Shown here piece by piece: positions 52,252 through 60,791 of a stretch of DNA of 64,000 nt. The notes under the pieces were generated by a model. The model ran no database searches, was not told the origin of the DNA, and saw only the letters and a list, made by a program, of their open reading frames with translations. A program made the position numbers and the translations under genes. Position 1 is the first letter of the stretch; every line of letters begins with the position of its first letter. The DNA lies in contig CAISJI010000148.1 of assembly GCA_903885565.1 (NCBI GenBank), positions 1 through 64,000 of the forward strand. The letters are read 5' to 3'. Source of the stretch: an uncultured Planctomycetaceae bacterium (GTDB lineage: Bacteria; Planctomycetota; Planctomycetia; Pirellulales; UBA1268).

Positions 52252-53522
52252 CCGCCAAAGAGGAGGGATGCCAGCAGGAGCGTCCAGAGGATGTTGACGG
52301 CTTGCCCGCCGAGAAAGGCGAGCGCCGGCCGGCCACCGCCCAGCGACAGAAGATCAGCGAAGCGGGTCTCCAGCCCGATGCAGACGAAGGCGGCGGCAAA
52401 CCAGACTTCGCGCAGCCCCTTGAGCGGTTTGTCGAGTCCCTTGGCCACTGCGGGCTCGAGCAGAAACGAGAAAACCAGCGATGCGGCGATGAAGCCGAGC
52501 ACAAACTTGGGAAACCGTTCCCAGAGCATGCCGATGCCCGGTGCCCGGGCCCCCGGCCCTGTCTGGCCATGCCGCATGGTCCACCACAGCGAGATCAGCA
52601 GGGCTGCGATTCCGAGGAATACGTTCTGGGAAAGCTTCACGACGGTGCCGGTTCGCGAGGCTGTTTCGCCCAGCATTTCTGTGGCCGCCAAGACCGATCC
52701 GGTCGTGTCGAGCGTTCCCCCCAGCCAGGCGCCGGCCACCTGCGGAGTGAGGTCCAGCAGTTTGGTGCACCAAGGCATCAGCAGCATCATCGGCACCGCA
52801 CACAGCAGGATCACCGAGGTGACGTACGAGAGCTTGCGCCGGTCGCCATCGATGGCACCGCAGGTGGCAATCGCCGCCGAAACGCCGCAGATGGAGACGG
52901 CGCTGGAGATCATCACGCCGAATTCTTCGTCGACACCCAGCCACTTCGCCAGCCGGAATGTCACCTGCCAAACCACCGGAATCACCAGGGCCGCCTGGAT
53001 CAGTCCGGGCACCCCCGCCTTGAGCAACTCGGGAAAGAGAATGCTGCAGCCGAGGATCACAATCCCCACCTTGATCAGGAATTCTGTGCGGCTGGCCGCC
53101 GCCAGCCACTGCGGAACCGGCAGCAATTGCCGCCAGAGGAGGCCGATGGCCAACGCCCACACGACATACTCAACGCCCAAGGCCTTGGCTTTGGCGTGGG
53201 CAGCCAGCCAGAGTGCCAGCCATGCCAGCAGAAAGATCGTGCCCACCCCGGCAGCCAGGCCCGGCAGCCTCCGCACCGCCCCAGCCCCGGGGGCCAACGC
53301 GATCACTGCCAGCAGGATGAGCACCAGCGACGTGCTGCCGATCGCCGCGAGATTGGTGGCAGAAAACAGACCGGCCAGATCGGCCGGCCCCGCCCACCCC
53401 AGCTTCGGCAGGCGCACCTGCCAACCGGCCACGACCGCGAGAATCAGAACGCCGGCAATCATCACTGCCAGCCAGTCTTCGTTGGTCCACCAGGCGCGCC
53501 GCGGAGAGTCTGTTCCTGTCAT
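52233..53522 (-). CDS. YeiH family putative sulfate exporter/transporter
   Basis: A 429-residue polytopic protein of the YeiH (PF03601 type, UPF0324) family. About 10-11 hydrophobic helices are visible. The family signatures are IVILGCSILFPELLKAGVPG, MISSAVSICGVSAAIATCGAI and LGGTLDTTGSVLAATEMLGE. An N-terminal extension with two extra helices precedes the usual YeiH start. The substrate is not established by sequence. It is followed by the overlapping DUF3293 gene. Confidence 0.88.
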   Translation of the reverse strand: MTGTDSPRRAWWTNEDWLAVMIAGVLILAVVAGWQVRLPKLGWAGPADLAGLFSATNLAAIGSTSLVLILLAVIALAPGAGAVRRLPGLAAGVGTIFLLAWLALWLAAHAKAKALGVEYVVWALAIGLLWRQLLPVPQWLAAASRTEFLIKVGIVILGCSILFPELLKAGVPGLIQAALVIPVVWQVTFRLAKWLGVDEEFGVMISSAVSICGVSAAIATCGAIDGDRRKLSYVTSVILLCAVPMMLLMPWCTKLLDLTPQVAGAWLGGTLDTTGSVLAATEMLGETASRTGTVVKLSQNVFLGIAALLISLWWTMRHGQTGPGARAPGIGMLWERFPKFVLGFIAASLVFSFLLEPAVAKGLDKPLKGLREVWFAAAFVCIGLETRFADLLSLGGGRPALAFLGGQAVNILWTLLLASLLFGGWLWAA

Positions 53523-53543
53523 TGCCGGTGGGGGCTCCTCGGG

Positions 53544-53747
53544 TTAGACCGAGCGGGGCGTGTCGTAGATCAGCCGCAGAATATTTCTGGCGAGGCTCGC
53601 CCCGCCGATCGTTCGCCCGTCGGTATAGTCGTCGAGGCCGAAGCCCCCCTTTTTATTCTGCTCAGACTGCTTGGCTACTGCGGCGTTGCAGAGCTTGACA
53701 ATCTCTTCCATGGGGGTCGTCTTGGTCTTCTTCACTGCCAGCATCAT
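53544..53747 (-). CDS. Small conserved-looking protein, hypothetical
   Basis: A 67-residue frame with GAGGAGG about 5 bases upstream of ATG 53747. The peptide has a helical start (TPMEEIVKLCNAAVAKQSEQNKKGG trimmed to EEIVKLCNAAVAKQSEQN), then a Gly-rich segment (GRTIGGASLARNILRLIYDT). No family is recognised. It ends 21 bases before the YeiH-type gene on the same strand and may lead that transcript. Confidence 0.6.
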   Translation of the reverse strand: MMLAVKKTKTTPMEEIVKLCNAAVAKQSEQNKKGGFGLDDYTDGRTIGGASLARNILRLIYDTPRSV

Positions 53748-54049
53748 GGGCCCTCCTCGGTGTACATTGGCCAGCTCCCGGGAAAGGTGTGCGGTCTGTC
53801 TGTTTGCCCGCAGCCAACTACCGGTCTATGACCTCTTTCCAATAGTAGTTTCGGGTTTGGCTCTGGGCAGGGACGGGCCGGAAAAGGCGGCCGTGCCTTG
53901 ACGGCAAGACTGGAAAAATCAGGCCGGAGCGGGGCTGGTGAGGGGGTCTGTGGCGATTGTACGGCCCACCCCCCCCCAAAGGCGGCTGGACAATTCGCAG
54001 GGCGGAAAGGGAGCCTGGTAGTGTGCAGGGGTTCCCCTTAAGCGAGGGG
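53748..54049. other. Intergenic stretch
   Basis: No gene, repeat or clear promoter seen. A run of nine C residues lies near 53969-53978. The stretch GGGGTTCCCCTTAAGCGAGGGG at 54026-54047 can pair weakly and may terminate the neighbouring gene. Confidence 0.35.
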
Positions 54050-54583
54050 TTACAGGGAGAGGCTCAGGTAGGCCAGCAGAGAGGCGGCCACCGCGATTGC
54101 GGCGCGGATCGACGCCGTGCGGGGGCTTTGCCTGGAGAACACGATCACCGCCGCGAGAATCGCCGCCGCCGCGATACACTCCACCAGCAGCACTTGACCG
54201 GTCGCCTTCTGCAGAATCCGCAGGAGAAAAAATGCCGCCAGCACAGTCCCCCCCGCCAAGCTCCCGATCAAAAGTCGCTGGCCGCAGTGTTGCACGCAGG
54301 CCACGGCTGCCAGCAGCATCGTGTAGGGAAAAAAGAGTTCGCGGTTGTGCGTCACCTGCGCCAGAACCAGCCAGCTCAAGCTGCCGCCGATCAGTCCCCA
54401 GCCACCTGCCGGGCAATTGGACGTGCATTGAGCCACCAGCGCGATGGCGCAGAGGAGCCCAGCCGGCAGGCCGCCGAGCATGCTGGCGGCAGCGAGGAGC
54501 ACGGCGGAAATGACGAGCACGGGTGTTGGAGGCATGGAGGGGGGGCGTTGGTTGGTCCATCGCGCTGGTGCGAATTCTGGCAT
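54050..54583 (-). CDS. Small polytopic membrane protein, hypothetical
   Basis: The frame codes for 177 residues, or 161 from Met 54535. Almost the whole length is hydrophobic, with five probable helices (VLVISAVLLAAASMLGGLPA, ending IRAAIAVAASLLAYLSLSL). A few polar residues (THNREL, CTSNCP) lie between helices. I recognise no family. It is divergent from the histidine kinase gene, with 51 bases between the longest starts. Confidence 0.55.
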   Translation of the reverse strand: MPEFAPARWTNQRPPSMPPTPVLVISAVLLAAASMLGGLPAGLLCAIALVAQCTSNCPAGGWGLIGGSLSWLVLAQVTHNRELFFPYTMLLAAVACVQHCGQRLLIGSLAGGTVLAAFFLLRILQKATGQVLLVECIAAAAILAAVIVFSRQSPRTASIRAAIAVAASLLAYLSLSL

Positions 54584-54634
54584 AGTGGGAGCGGGGAGTG
54601 CAGACTGGCCAGAATCGACACAGAGGTTTTTTGT

Positions 54635-55771
54635 ATGGGGAAGACTGAAGACGAGTTGCCATTGTGGCGTGGATCGACCATGAACCCAAGCACGCTGGCT
54701 GCCAGAGCCCGATCGGTCATCGAACCCTACCTGATCGCCGGGGAGTTGGTGGGTGTCTGCGTTTTGGTTCGATTGCTGCTCGACGACTTCTTCTTAAACA
54801 AATTCTTCTCCACCGTATTCTTCTATCCCGCCATCATTCTCGCCGCCTTCTGGTGCGGCACCCGGCCTGCGCTGCTGGCCGTCGGCTTGAGTTGCCTGTC
54901 GATTCGCTATTTCTTCATGCGGCCGCCCGGGCAGTTCCTGGGCTTTTTCAGCCCCTGGGATCCCCTCCGCCTGATGCTGTTTGCCGGCTCAAACCTGCTG
55001 ATCATTGGGTTGGTCAGCCATCTGCAAGCTTCCAAAAGAAAGATTGCGTGGATGGCTACCGAGGCAGATGAGGCACGCTCGCGATTACTCGGTGAAATTG
55101 CCGAACGCATTACGGTGGAGAAACGACTGCGCGAAGAGCAGGCATTTCTGCGGCAATTAATCGACCATCAGGACCTGGAAAAACAGACGCTCTGCAATGA
55201 TTTCCACGATGGACTGATTCAGAATGTGGTCGGATCGAAAATGTTGCTTGAGGCCCACTTCAAAGATGCCTCAGACGTCGATCCGATTCGCGAGGTGGTC
55301 CATCACCTCCGCAAGGGAATTGAGGATGGCCGGCGGGTGATTCGCGGGATTCGGCCGTCTGTGCTTGATGAGCCGGGGTTGGATGGACTGTTCCATGAAT
55401 TGGTGTCGCATTTTTCGGCCCTGGGATTTGAGGTGGATGCCCAAGCCTGCTTGACAGACGATTTCTCGACCCTGACCGATCGCATTCGGACAGCGATCTT
55501 TCGGATCTGCCAGGAATCGCTCACCAACAGCTGGAAGCACAGCGGATGCAGCAAAGCTGTGGTGAGGATCACTCAGGAAGGGGACTCCGTGTTGATTGTC
55601 ATCAGTGATGAGGGCTGCGGCATGAGCGCACCCGCCCCTGGCGAGCATGCCGGTTTTGGCTTGCGGGGGATGGAGGCAAGAGCACGACTCCTCGGAGGAA
55701 CCTTCGCGATGGAAAGTGGCGCAAGCGGCACCCGCGTTATGACGCGACTGCCGCTCACAACGGGGGGCTGA
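54635..55771 (+). CDS. Orphan sensor histidine kinase (DUF4118 + HisKA_3 + HATPase)
   Basis: From ATG 54635 the protein has 378 residues; AGAGG lies about 9 bases upstream, and Met 54680 is an alternative. Membrane helices at about 35-125 form a KdpD-like DUF4118 sensor (FFYPAIILAAFWCGTRPALLAV). A linker coiled coil precedes the HisKA_3 dimerisation domain with the phospho-acceptor His in DFHDGLIQNVVGSKMLLEA. The ATPase domain has ESLTNSWKHSGC (N box), SDEGCGMS (G1) and GFGLRGMEARARLLGG (G2). This is the NarL/DesK-type class. No response regulator is adjacent. The HATPase is complete. Confidence 0.9.
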   Translation: MGKTEDELPLWRGSTMNPSTLAARARSVIEPYLIAGELVGVCVLVRLLLDDFFLNKFFSTVFFYPAIILAAFWCGTRPALLAVGLSCLSIRYFFMRPPGQFLGFFSPWDPLRLMLFAGSNLLIIGLVSHLQASKRKIAWMATEADEARSRLLGEIAERITVEKRLREEQAFLRQLIDHQDLEKQTLCNDFHDGLIQNVVGSKMLLEAHFKDASDVDPIREVVHHLRKGIEDGRRVIRGIRPSVLDEPGLDGLFHELVSHFSALGFEVDAQACLTDDFSTLTDRIRTAIFRICQESLTNSWKHSGCSKAVVRITQEGDSVLIVISDEGCGMSAPAPGEHAGFGLRGMEARARLLGGTFAMESGASGTRVMTRLPLTTGG

Positions 55772-55832
55772 GCGGAGCCGGCTGGCGTGCCAATGGCCGG
55801 TCGGTCGGGCTGCGGAAGAAGTCATCCTCGAT

Positions 55833-57254
55833 TCAGCCGGCGCATCCAGCCGCGCCAGAGGCCGACAGCGGTGCGCCAAGCGGGGCGATGGTCTGCCAGG
55901 GCATCGCTTCCTCAAGTTCCCATGACAGCGCCAACACATCCCTTTCAGCGAACGGGCCACCGACAATCTGCAGCCCTATCGGCAATCCTGCCTGAGTGCG
56001 GCCCATCGGCAACGAGGCCGCTGGCAGCCCGGTCAGATTGAGCACCGCGGTGAATGCCCCAAACAGAGCCGCAGCGGCGAACGCCTTCTCCGCGGGGAGG
56101 CCGGCCCACGCACCGACCAGTGGCGGCGGCAGGCCCACTGTTGGCATCACCCACATATCGGCCGCGGCAAAGGCTGGAGCGAAGCGGCGGTTGAGCTCGT
56201 CGAAGCGCTGATGGACAGCGGCGGTGCGCAGTCTGCGCCCCGCCTCGCCGAGCCAGCGGTTGACCGGTTGCGTGCGGTGCCAACTCCAGATCGGCACCTG
56301 TGCGACCTGATGCTGCCAGAGTGGAAGAAAATCCTCCAGGCTCCCGTCGGGAAGCGATCCCTCCTCGACAGAGTGACCGAGATCGGCAAGCACGCCCAGC
56401 GCCCGGTTGAGCCCTGCCACGATCTCGGGATCGGTCGGCCCGAGGGCCGAGTGGACGAGAAATCTGATGCGCTGCCGGGGAAAGCCGATGGGCCGCTCCC
56501 GGAACGGCTGCGGCGGCGGGGGAGCCCAATGCGGCTTGCCATCGACGAGCCCCGCCATGACATCGAGCATGGCGGCGGCATCGCTCACAGATCGCGTCAT
56601 GGGGCCGGAGGTGTAGAGCAGGCGCCGATCGGGCAGGCCGAATTGGTTGGGAAGCCGGCCCCGGGCGGGTTTGAGTCCGTAGAGTTGGCAGAACGACGCC
56701 GGAATCCTGATCGATCCTGCCCCATCTGACCCCTGGGCAACCGCCAGCATGCCTGAGGCCACAGCAGCGGCCGAACCGCCGCTCGAGCCCCCCGCGGCGT
56801 GGTCTGGGGCCCAGGGATTGCGAGTGGGGGGATGGATCTCCGGTTCGGTCACCGGCATCGAGCCAAACTCACTCGTGGAGAGCTTGCCGAGAATCACAAA
56901 TCCGGCCCGCCGCAGCGGCGCCACTGTCCAGTCGTCAAACGGCAGGGGGAGATGGGCCACGGCCCGGGAGCCAAACCGGGCAATCGTTCCCCGCACGAGA
57001 TTGAGATCCTTGATGCCGATCGGCACGCCGTGGAAGGGGGGCAGATCGCCGCGAGAGCGGCCAGCGGCGCGATCCTTGCGGCGGGCCGCAGCGATCGCGC
57101 CCTCAAAGACTGAGACAAACGCCCGGTAGTTTGGATCGAGGCGACGGATCCGCTGCAGCGTCTGGGTGACAAGTTCCGCGCTCGAGATGGCCCCCTCGCG
57201 GATCAGCCGGGCCTGCTCAAGCGCTGACATATCGAGAGGAGTGGTGCTGCTCAT
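55833..57254 (-). CDS. Amidase signature family protein
   Basis: A 473-residue amidase with the Ser-Ser-Lys triad: Lys in PIGIKDLNLVRG, Ser in AAGGSSGGSAAAVASGM and Ser in GSDGAGSIRIPASFCQ. It resembles GatA in fold but lacks GatA's tRNA-amidotransferase context and has the RNPWAPDHAAGGSS pattern of free amidases. The substrate is unknown. It is a lone gene. ATG 57254 begins MSSTTPLDMSALEQARLI; Met 57230 is an alternative. Confidence 0.88.
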   Translation of the reverse strand: MSSTTPLDMSALEQARLIREGAISSAELVTQTLQRIRRLDPNYRAFVSVFEGAIAAARRKDRAAGRSRGDLPPFHGVPIGIKDLNLVRGTIARFGSRAVAHLPLPFDDWTVAPLRRAGFVILGKLSTSEFGSMPVTEPEIHPPTRNPWAPDHAAGGSSGGSAAAVASGMLAVAQGSDGAGSIRIPASFCQLYGLKPARGRLPNQFGLPDRRLLYTSGPMTRSVSDAAAMLDVMAGLVDGKPHWAPPPPQPFRERPIGFPRQRIRFLVHSALGPTDPEIVAGLNRALGVLADLGHSVEEGSLPDGSLEDFLPLWQHQVAQVPIWSWHRTQPVNRWLGEAGRRLRTAAVHQRFDELNRRFAPAFAAADMWVMPTVGLPPPLVGAWAGLPAEKAFAAAALFGAFTAVLNLTGLPAASLPMGRTQAGLPIGLQIVGGPFAERDVLALSWELEEAMPWQTIAPLGAPLSASGAAGCAG

Positions 57255-57677
57255 GCGTGGGTGGCGTGGGAGCGATCGCGAGGGGGGAGACCTCCTTCAG
57301 GCCTTCCTCTCGGAAGGGTATCCTCGCACGGTGAGACCTGCGCGGCAGAGGCGTTTTCTGCGGTCGATCAATTGGAATCGAGACTTCATATGGAAGAGGA
57401 CGGGCATCTGGCGAAGCCTTGGAGGAAGCACGCCCGGTGGACCGCTACAACCCGCGCCCGTGGCACTTTTCCCACTGCTGGCTGTCGTAACGCGGGAGCC
57501 AAGGTGGGTTTGCGAGTCGAGACTGGCCCCTGTTTCGGCCGAAAACAGGGAGAGTCGACCTGAGAATCGGCTTGGGTATACTGTTTTCTCGGAACGACGG
57601 AGGTTGAGGGACGCAAGAAGTCCTGTTGTTATCCAGACAGGGTTTCTCCCCGTAAAGAGCCTCTTTTTTTCGCGTTT
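57255..57677. other. Leader region upstream of tRNA-Ser
   Basis: No gene is supported. CCCTGTTT (57528-57535) and AAACAGGG (57543-57550) are complementary and flanked by GTCGA/TCGAC, making a possible hairpin just upstream of the promoter-like sequence for the tRNA. Confidence 0.4.
57555..57582 (+). promoter_or_regulatory. Possible promoter of tRNA-Ser
   Basis: TATACT (57577-57582), 5/6 of the -10 consensus, lies 16 bases after TCGACC (4/6 of the -35). The transcript would start about 90 bases before the mature tRNA. Confidence 0.35.
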
Positions 57678-57759
57678 GGAGGGTAAGCGAATGGTTAGCG
57701 GCCACACTGGAAATGTGGTGCCCCGTAAGGGGTTGTGGGTTCGAATCCCATGCCCTCCG
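57678..57759 (+). tRNA. tRNA-Ser (anticodon GGA)
   Basis: An 82-base cloverleaf with acceptor GGAGGGT/GCCCTCC, anticodon stem CCACA/TGTGG with loop CTGGAAA, a long variable arm (CCCCGTAAGGGG) as in class II tRNAs, and T-arm GTGGG-TTCGAAT-CCCAT. The anticodon GGA reads UCC and UCU (Ser). CCA is not encoded. Confidence 0.97.
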
Positions 57760-57979
57760 CTTTCCTGATCAGCCGCTGCGGCCACCTCTCTCAGGCTTCG
57801 GTGCCCACCCCGGCCAGCCGGAAGTCTGCTCCTGCCCAGCCCTGCCCCCCCCTTCTCCCCTCCCCCGTTGCTTCCGGTAGCGACCCTCCGCTCGCAATCC
57901 CTCTCCGCTCATTTTTTTCCCAACTCCTGCTCTCCTCTTCCCGCCTCTCCACCTCCCCACCCCTGCTGGCATCCCCTCG

Positions 57980-59785
57980 ATGGCCGTTCTCCTCGACATC
58001 AAAAACGCCTCGAAGCGCTATGGCGATCAGGTGCTTCTCGACGAGGCCTGCGCCACGATCACCGATGACGGCAAGGTGGGGTTCGTAGGGCGCAACGGCG
58101 CCGGCAAAAGCACGCTCCTGCGCGTGATCCTCGGCGACGAGGAACTTGACTCCGGCGACGTCATCCGCCACCCCCGCCTCAAGCTCGGCTACCTGCGGCA
58201 ACACGATCCCTTCCTGCCGGGCGAGACGGCGCTGGGGTTTCTCATGCGCGACAGCGGTCAGCCCGACTGGAAATGCGGCGAGGTGGCGGGGCAGTTTGAA
58301 CTGAAGACGCAGCAGTTGGCCGGCCCGGTGGGCAAGCTCTCCGGCGGCTGGCAGACCCGCGTCAAGCTGGCAGCGCTACTGCTCCATGAACCCAATCTCC
58401 TGCTCCTGGACGAACCGACCAACTTTCTCGATCTGCGCACCCAGATCCTGCTGGAACACTTCCTGCGCGGCTACAAGGAAGCCTGCCTGATCGTGTCGCA
58501 CGACCGGGCCTTCCTGGGAGCCACCTGCGATCAAACGCTCGATCTGAGCCAAGGCAAGCTCACCATCTTTCCTGGGCGGATCGACGCCTTTCTGGAATTC
58601 CAGGAGGAGCAGCGGCTCCATGTGGAGCGAACCAATATCGCCGTGATTGCCAAGCGGAAGCAGCTTGAGGATTTCATTGCCCGGAACAAGGCTCGGGCCT
58701 CCACCGCCTCCCGCGCGAAATCGAAAAGCCGGCAGCTCGAGAAGCTCGAGGTGGAGGAGGTGGTTGCAATCGCTCCCACGGCTGCCATCCGCTGTCCAGC
58801 CGTGTCGCCCAGAAAGGGGCCGGCGGTGCGCTGTCTCAATGTGTCGATCGGCTATCCCGAACGAACCGTTTCCAGCGGGATCGATGTGGAGATCGTCCAC
58901 GGCTCCCGGGCGGCGATTGTCGGCGACAACGGGCAGGGCAAAACAACTTTTCTACGCACGCTTGTCGATTCGCTTCCGCCGCTTGCCGGCGAGGTGAAGT
59001 GGGGCTACGGCTGCGAGATCGGCATTTATGCCCAGCACGTCTATACGAGCATCGATGAAAAACAGACGGTGCTCGACTATCTCGAACGCGCCGCGAATAT
59101 TGGCACCAAGCAGCAGCAGATCCTCGATCTGGCCGGCGCGATGCTCTTTCGCGGCCGGGCGGTGGAAAAACGGGTGAGCGTTCTCTCCGGTGGCGAGCGG
59201 GCCCGCCTCTGTATGGCGGGATTGCTCCTGGGGCCGTTCAATGTGCTGGTGCTCGACGAACCGGGAAACCACCTCGATGTGGAGACGGTCGATGCTCTGG
59301 CGCAGGCCCTGCTGGCCTACGAGGGCACGGTCATCTTCACCAGCCACGATCGGTCGTTCATGCAGACCGTCGCCACGAATGTGGTGGAGGTGAAGGATGG
59401 TCGGGTGGTCAACTATCTGGGCGACTATGGAGCCTATCTGGCGGCAGTGACCCGCGAGATCGACGACGCCGAGGCGGCCGACTCTCTCTCGAAGAAGTCT
59501 TCCGGTCGCAAGCCCGCCCCACCGACCGACAAAGGGAGCGGGCGGCGGGCGACTCCGGCGGTTCGCAACGACCGCGATATTCGCAAGGAGATCGCCACCC
59601 TCGAACGCGCGATCGCCAAACTTGACACCGAGAAGAAACAGCACCATGCGGCGCTGCTGGCTGCTACCGATCCAGCCGAGGCGCTCAAGTTTCACAACGA
59701 GATGACCGCTGTTGCCGCCAAGCTGACCGCCGCCGAGGAGCGGTGGCTGGAACTGCAGGACGAGGGAAACGCTGCCGAAGCGTGA
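57980..59785 (+). CDS. ABC-F family ATPase (Uup/EttA-like)
   Basis: A 601-residue soluble protein with two ABC ATPase cassettes and no membrane segment. Walker A motifs are GRNGAGKSTLL (about 38-48) and GDNGQGKTTFL (about 313-323). Signature motifs are LSGGWQTRVKLA and LSGGERARLCMA, each followed by Walker B LLLLDEPTNFLDL or VLVLDEPGNHLDV and an SHDR switch. The region between the cassettes is the basic helical ABC-F linker (about 215-275). A C-terminal coiled coil (RDIRKEIATLERAIAKLDTEKKQ in part) resembles the Uup DNA/ribosome-binding tail. Such proteins act on the ribosome E site. The second cassette has DEPGNH in place of DEPTNH. Confidence 0.92.
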   Translation: MAVLLDIKNASKRYGDQVLLDEACATITDDGKVGFVGRNGAGKSTLLRVILGDEELDSGDVIRHPRLKLGYLRQHDPFLPGETALGFLMRDSGQPDWKCGEVAGQFELKTQQLAGPVGKLSGGWQTRVKLAALLLHEPNLLLLDEPTNFLDLRTQILLEHFLRGYKEACLIVSHDRAFLGATCDQTLDLSQGKLTIFPGRIDAFLEFQEEQRLHVERTNIAVIAKRKQLEDFIARNKARASTASRAKSKSRQLEKLEVEEVVAIAPTAAIRCPAVSPRKGPAVRCLNVSIGYPERTVSSGIDVEIVHGSRAAIVGDNGQGKTTFLRTLVDSLPPLAGEVKWGYGCEIGIYAQHVYTSIDEKQTVLDYLERAANIGTKQQQILDLAGAMLFRGRAVEKRVSVLSGGERARLCMAGLLLGPFNVLVLDEPGNHLDVETVDALAQALLAYEGTVIFTSHDRSFMQTVATNVVEVKDGRVVNYLGDYGAYLAAVTREIDDAEAADSLSKKSSGRKPAPPTDKGSGRRATPAVRNDRDIRKEIATLERAIAKLDTEKKQHHAALLAATDPAEALKFHNEMTAVAAKLTAAEERWLELQDEGNAAEA

Positions 59786-59788
59786 AGA

Positions 59789-60520
59789 TCAGCCCGGCCA
59801 GAGCTTGTGGAGCGGGCAGGTGCGGTGGAGCGAGGCATCGGAGGCAAACAGGTTACGGTTGCCCCGGCCTGTCTGTGCTGGCACAAAATCCTCAGGCTGT
59901 GTCAGGAGTGCCAGCGGGCGGTGGGGAATCCCCCGGGCCGTCAGGAAGGCCGAGCGATCGACCAGCTCCAGCGGCGATTCATAGAAGGCAGGCAATTCAC
60001 AAAAACTGTCGTGCGAGTCGATCACCGCTCGGCCGCGCATGTGCGGCAGTTGGTAGAGCAGCGACCAGCCATAGATTTCCACCGGCAGCCGGGAGCGGTT
60101 TTTCGCTTGGGTCCCAGGCTCGAAGAGTTCCTCGAGTAGCGACGGAGGCATGTCGGCTGGCACGAGCAGGGAAACTGCCACGCGGCAGACCAGTCCGAGG
60201 GCGCGGCGGAATTCGAGAACCTGCTGGATGTCTACCGGCAAGCGCGGCGCCAACGGCAGCAGTCGTCCGTCGTCCGACACATCGACCTGCCAGAGCCCCT
60301 CCTTTTCCGAGCCGTCGGCAGGAAGGTTTTGCGGTGGGCGGGTGAGGATCGCCGGCCCCACGACCCACGGACGGTAGAGCGTGCGCCGGCGGCCCACCTG
60401 TCGTGGCTGGGTGGCAGGTGAACTGCCCGCGGAAAATTTTGAATCGGTGCCTCCGGCGGCTGGGCCGGTGGAAACCAACCGGACAACTGCCCTGCCTGCA
60501 GTCGGCTGTGGTGACGCCAT
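59789..60520 (-). CDS. Hypothetical protein, 243 residues
   Basis: From ATG 60520, with AAGG about 13 bases upstream, the product has 243 residues; the open frame runs further to 60805 but would overlap the WYL gene. There is no signal peptide. The middle (VDIQQVLEFRRALGLVCRVAVSLLVPADMPPSLLEELF) and PVEIYGWSLLYQLPHMRGRAVIDSHDSFCELPAFYESP read as a globular alpha/beta domain. No family is recognised. It is convergent with the ABC-F gene, with 3 bases between stops. Confidence 0.6.
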   Translation of the reverse strand: MASPQPTAGRAVVRLVSTGPAAGGTDSKFSAGSSPATQPRQVGRRRTLYRPWVVGPAILTRPPQNLPADGSEKEGLWQVDVSDDGRLLPLAPRLPVDIQQVLEFRRALGLVCRVAVSLLVPADMPPSLLEELFEPGTQAKNRSRLPVEIYGWSLLYQLPHMRGRAVIDSHDSFCELPAFYESPLELVDRSAFLTARGIPHRPLALLTQPEDFVPAQTGRGNRNLFASDASLHRTCPLHKLWPG

Positions 60521-60791
60521 GGTGCGAGTGCCTTCAAGGTGAGCTTCGAGTGGAGCTCGAGGAAAGGGGCGGCGGGGCGGTCGTTCCCCATTCCCCCAAC
60601 CTGCGAGCAGCGGTGCCATTGGATCACAACCTAACAATGAAGGCGGACAAACGAGGTCCCACCGGCCACCGAAATTTGAAAAAATCGTTTTTTCGCAAGG
60701 AAACCGCTGAAAACGGTCGGCTGGAAGGGTACGCTTGAGCCTATCGTTCCCCCTCTTTTGGCCTCTTGTCAGTTTGCGGTAGCTGCGCACC

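Noticed and set aside
53919-54689. A 256-codon minus-strand frame
   Set aside because: It overlaps the hydrophobic 54050-54583 frame, which has the consistent membrane-protein composition; this one is Arg/Ala-rich shadow.
55833-57254. Second gatA
   Set aside because: The amidase triad is shared, but GatA-specific regions (AEGFGPEVKRRIMLGT and the tail) are absent and it is unlinked to gatB or gatC.
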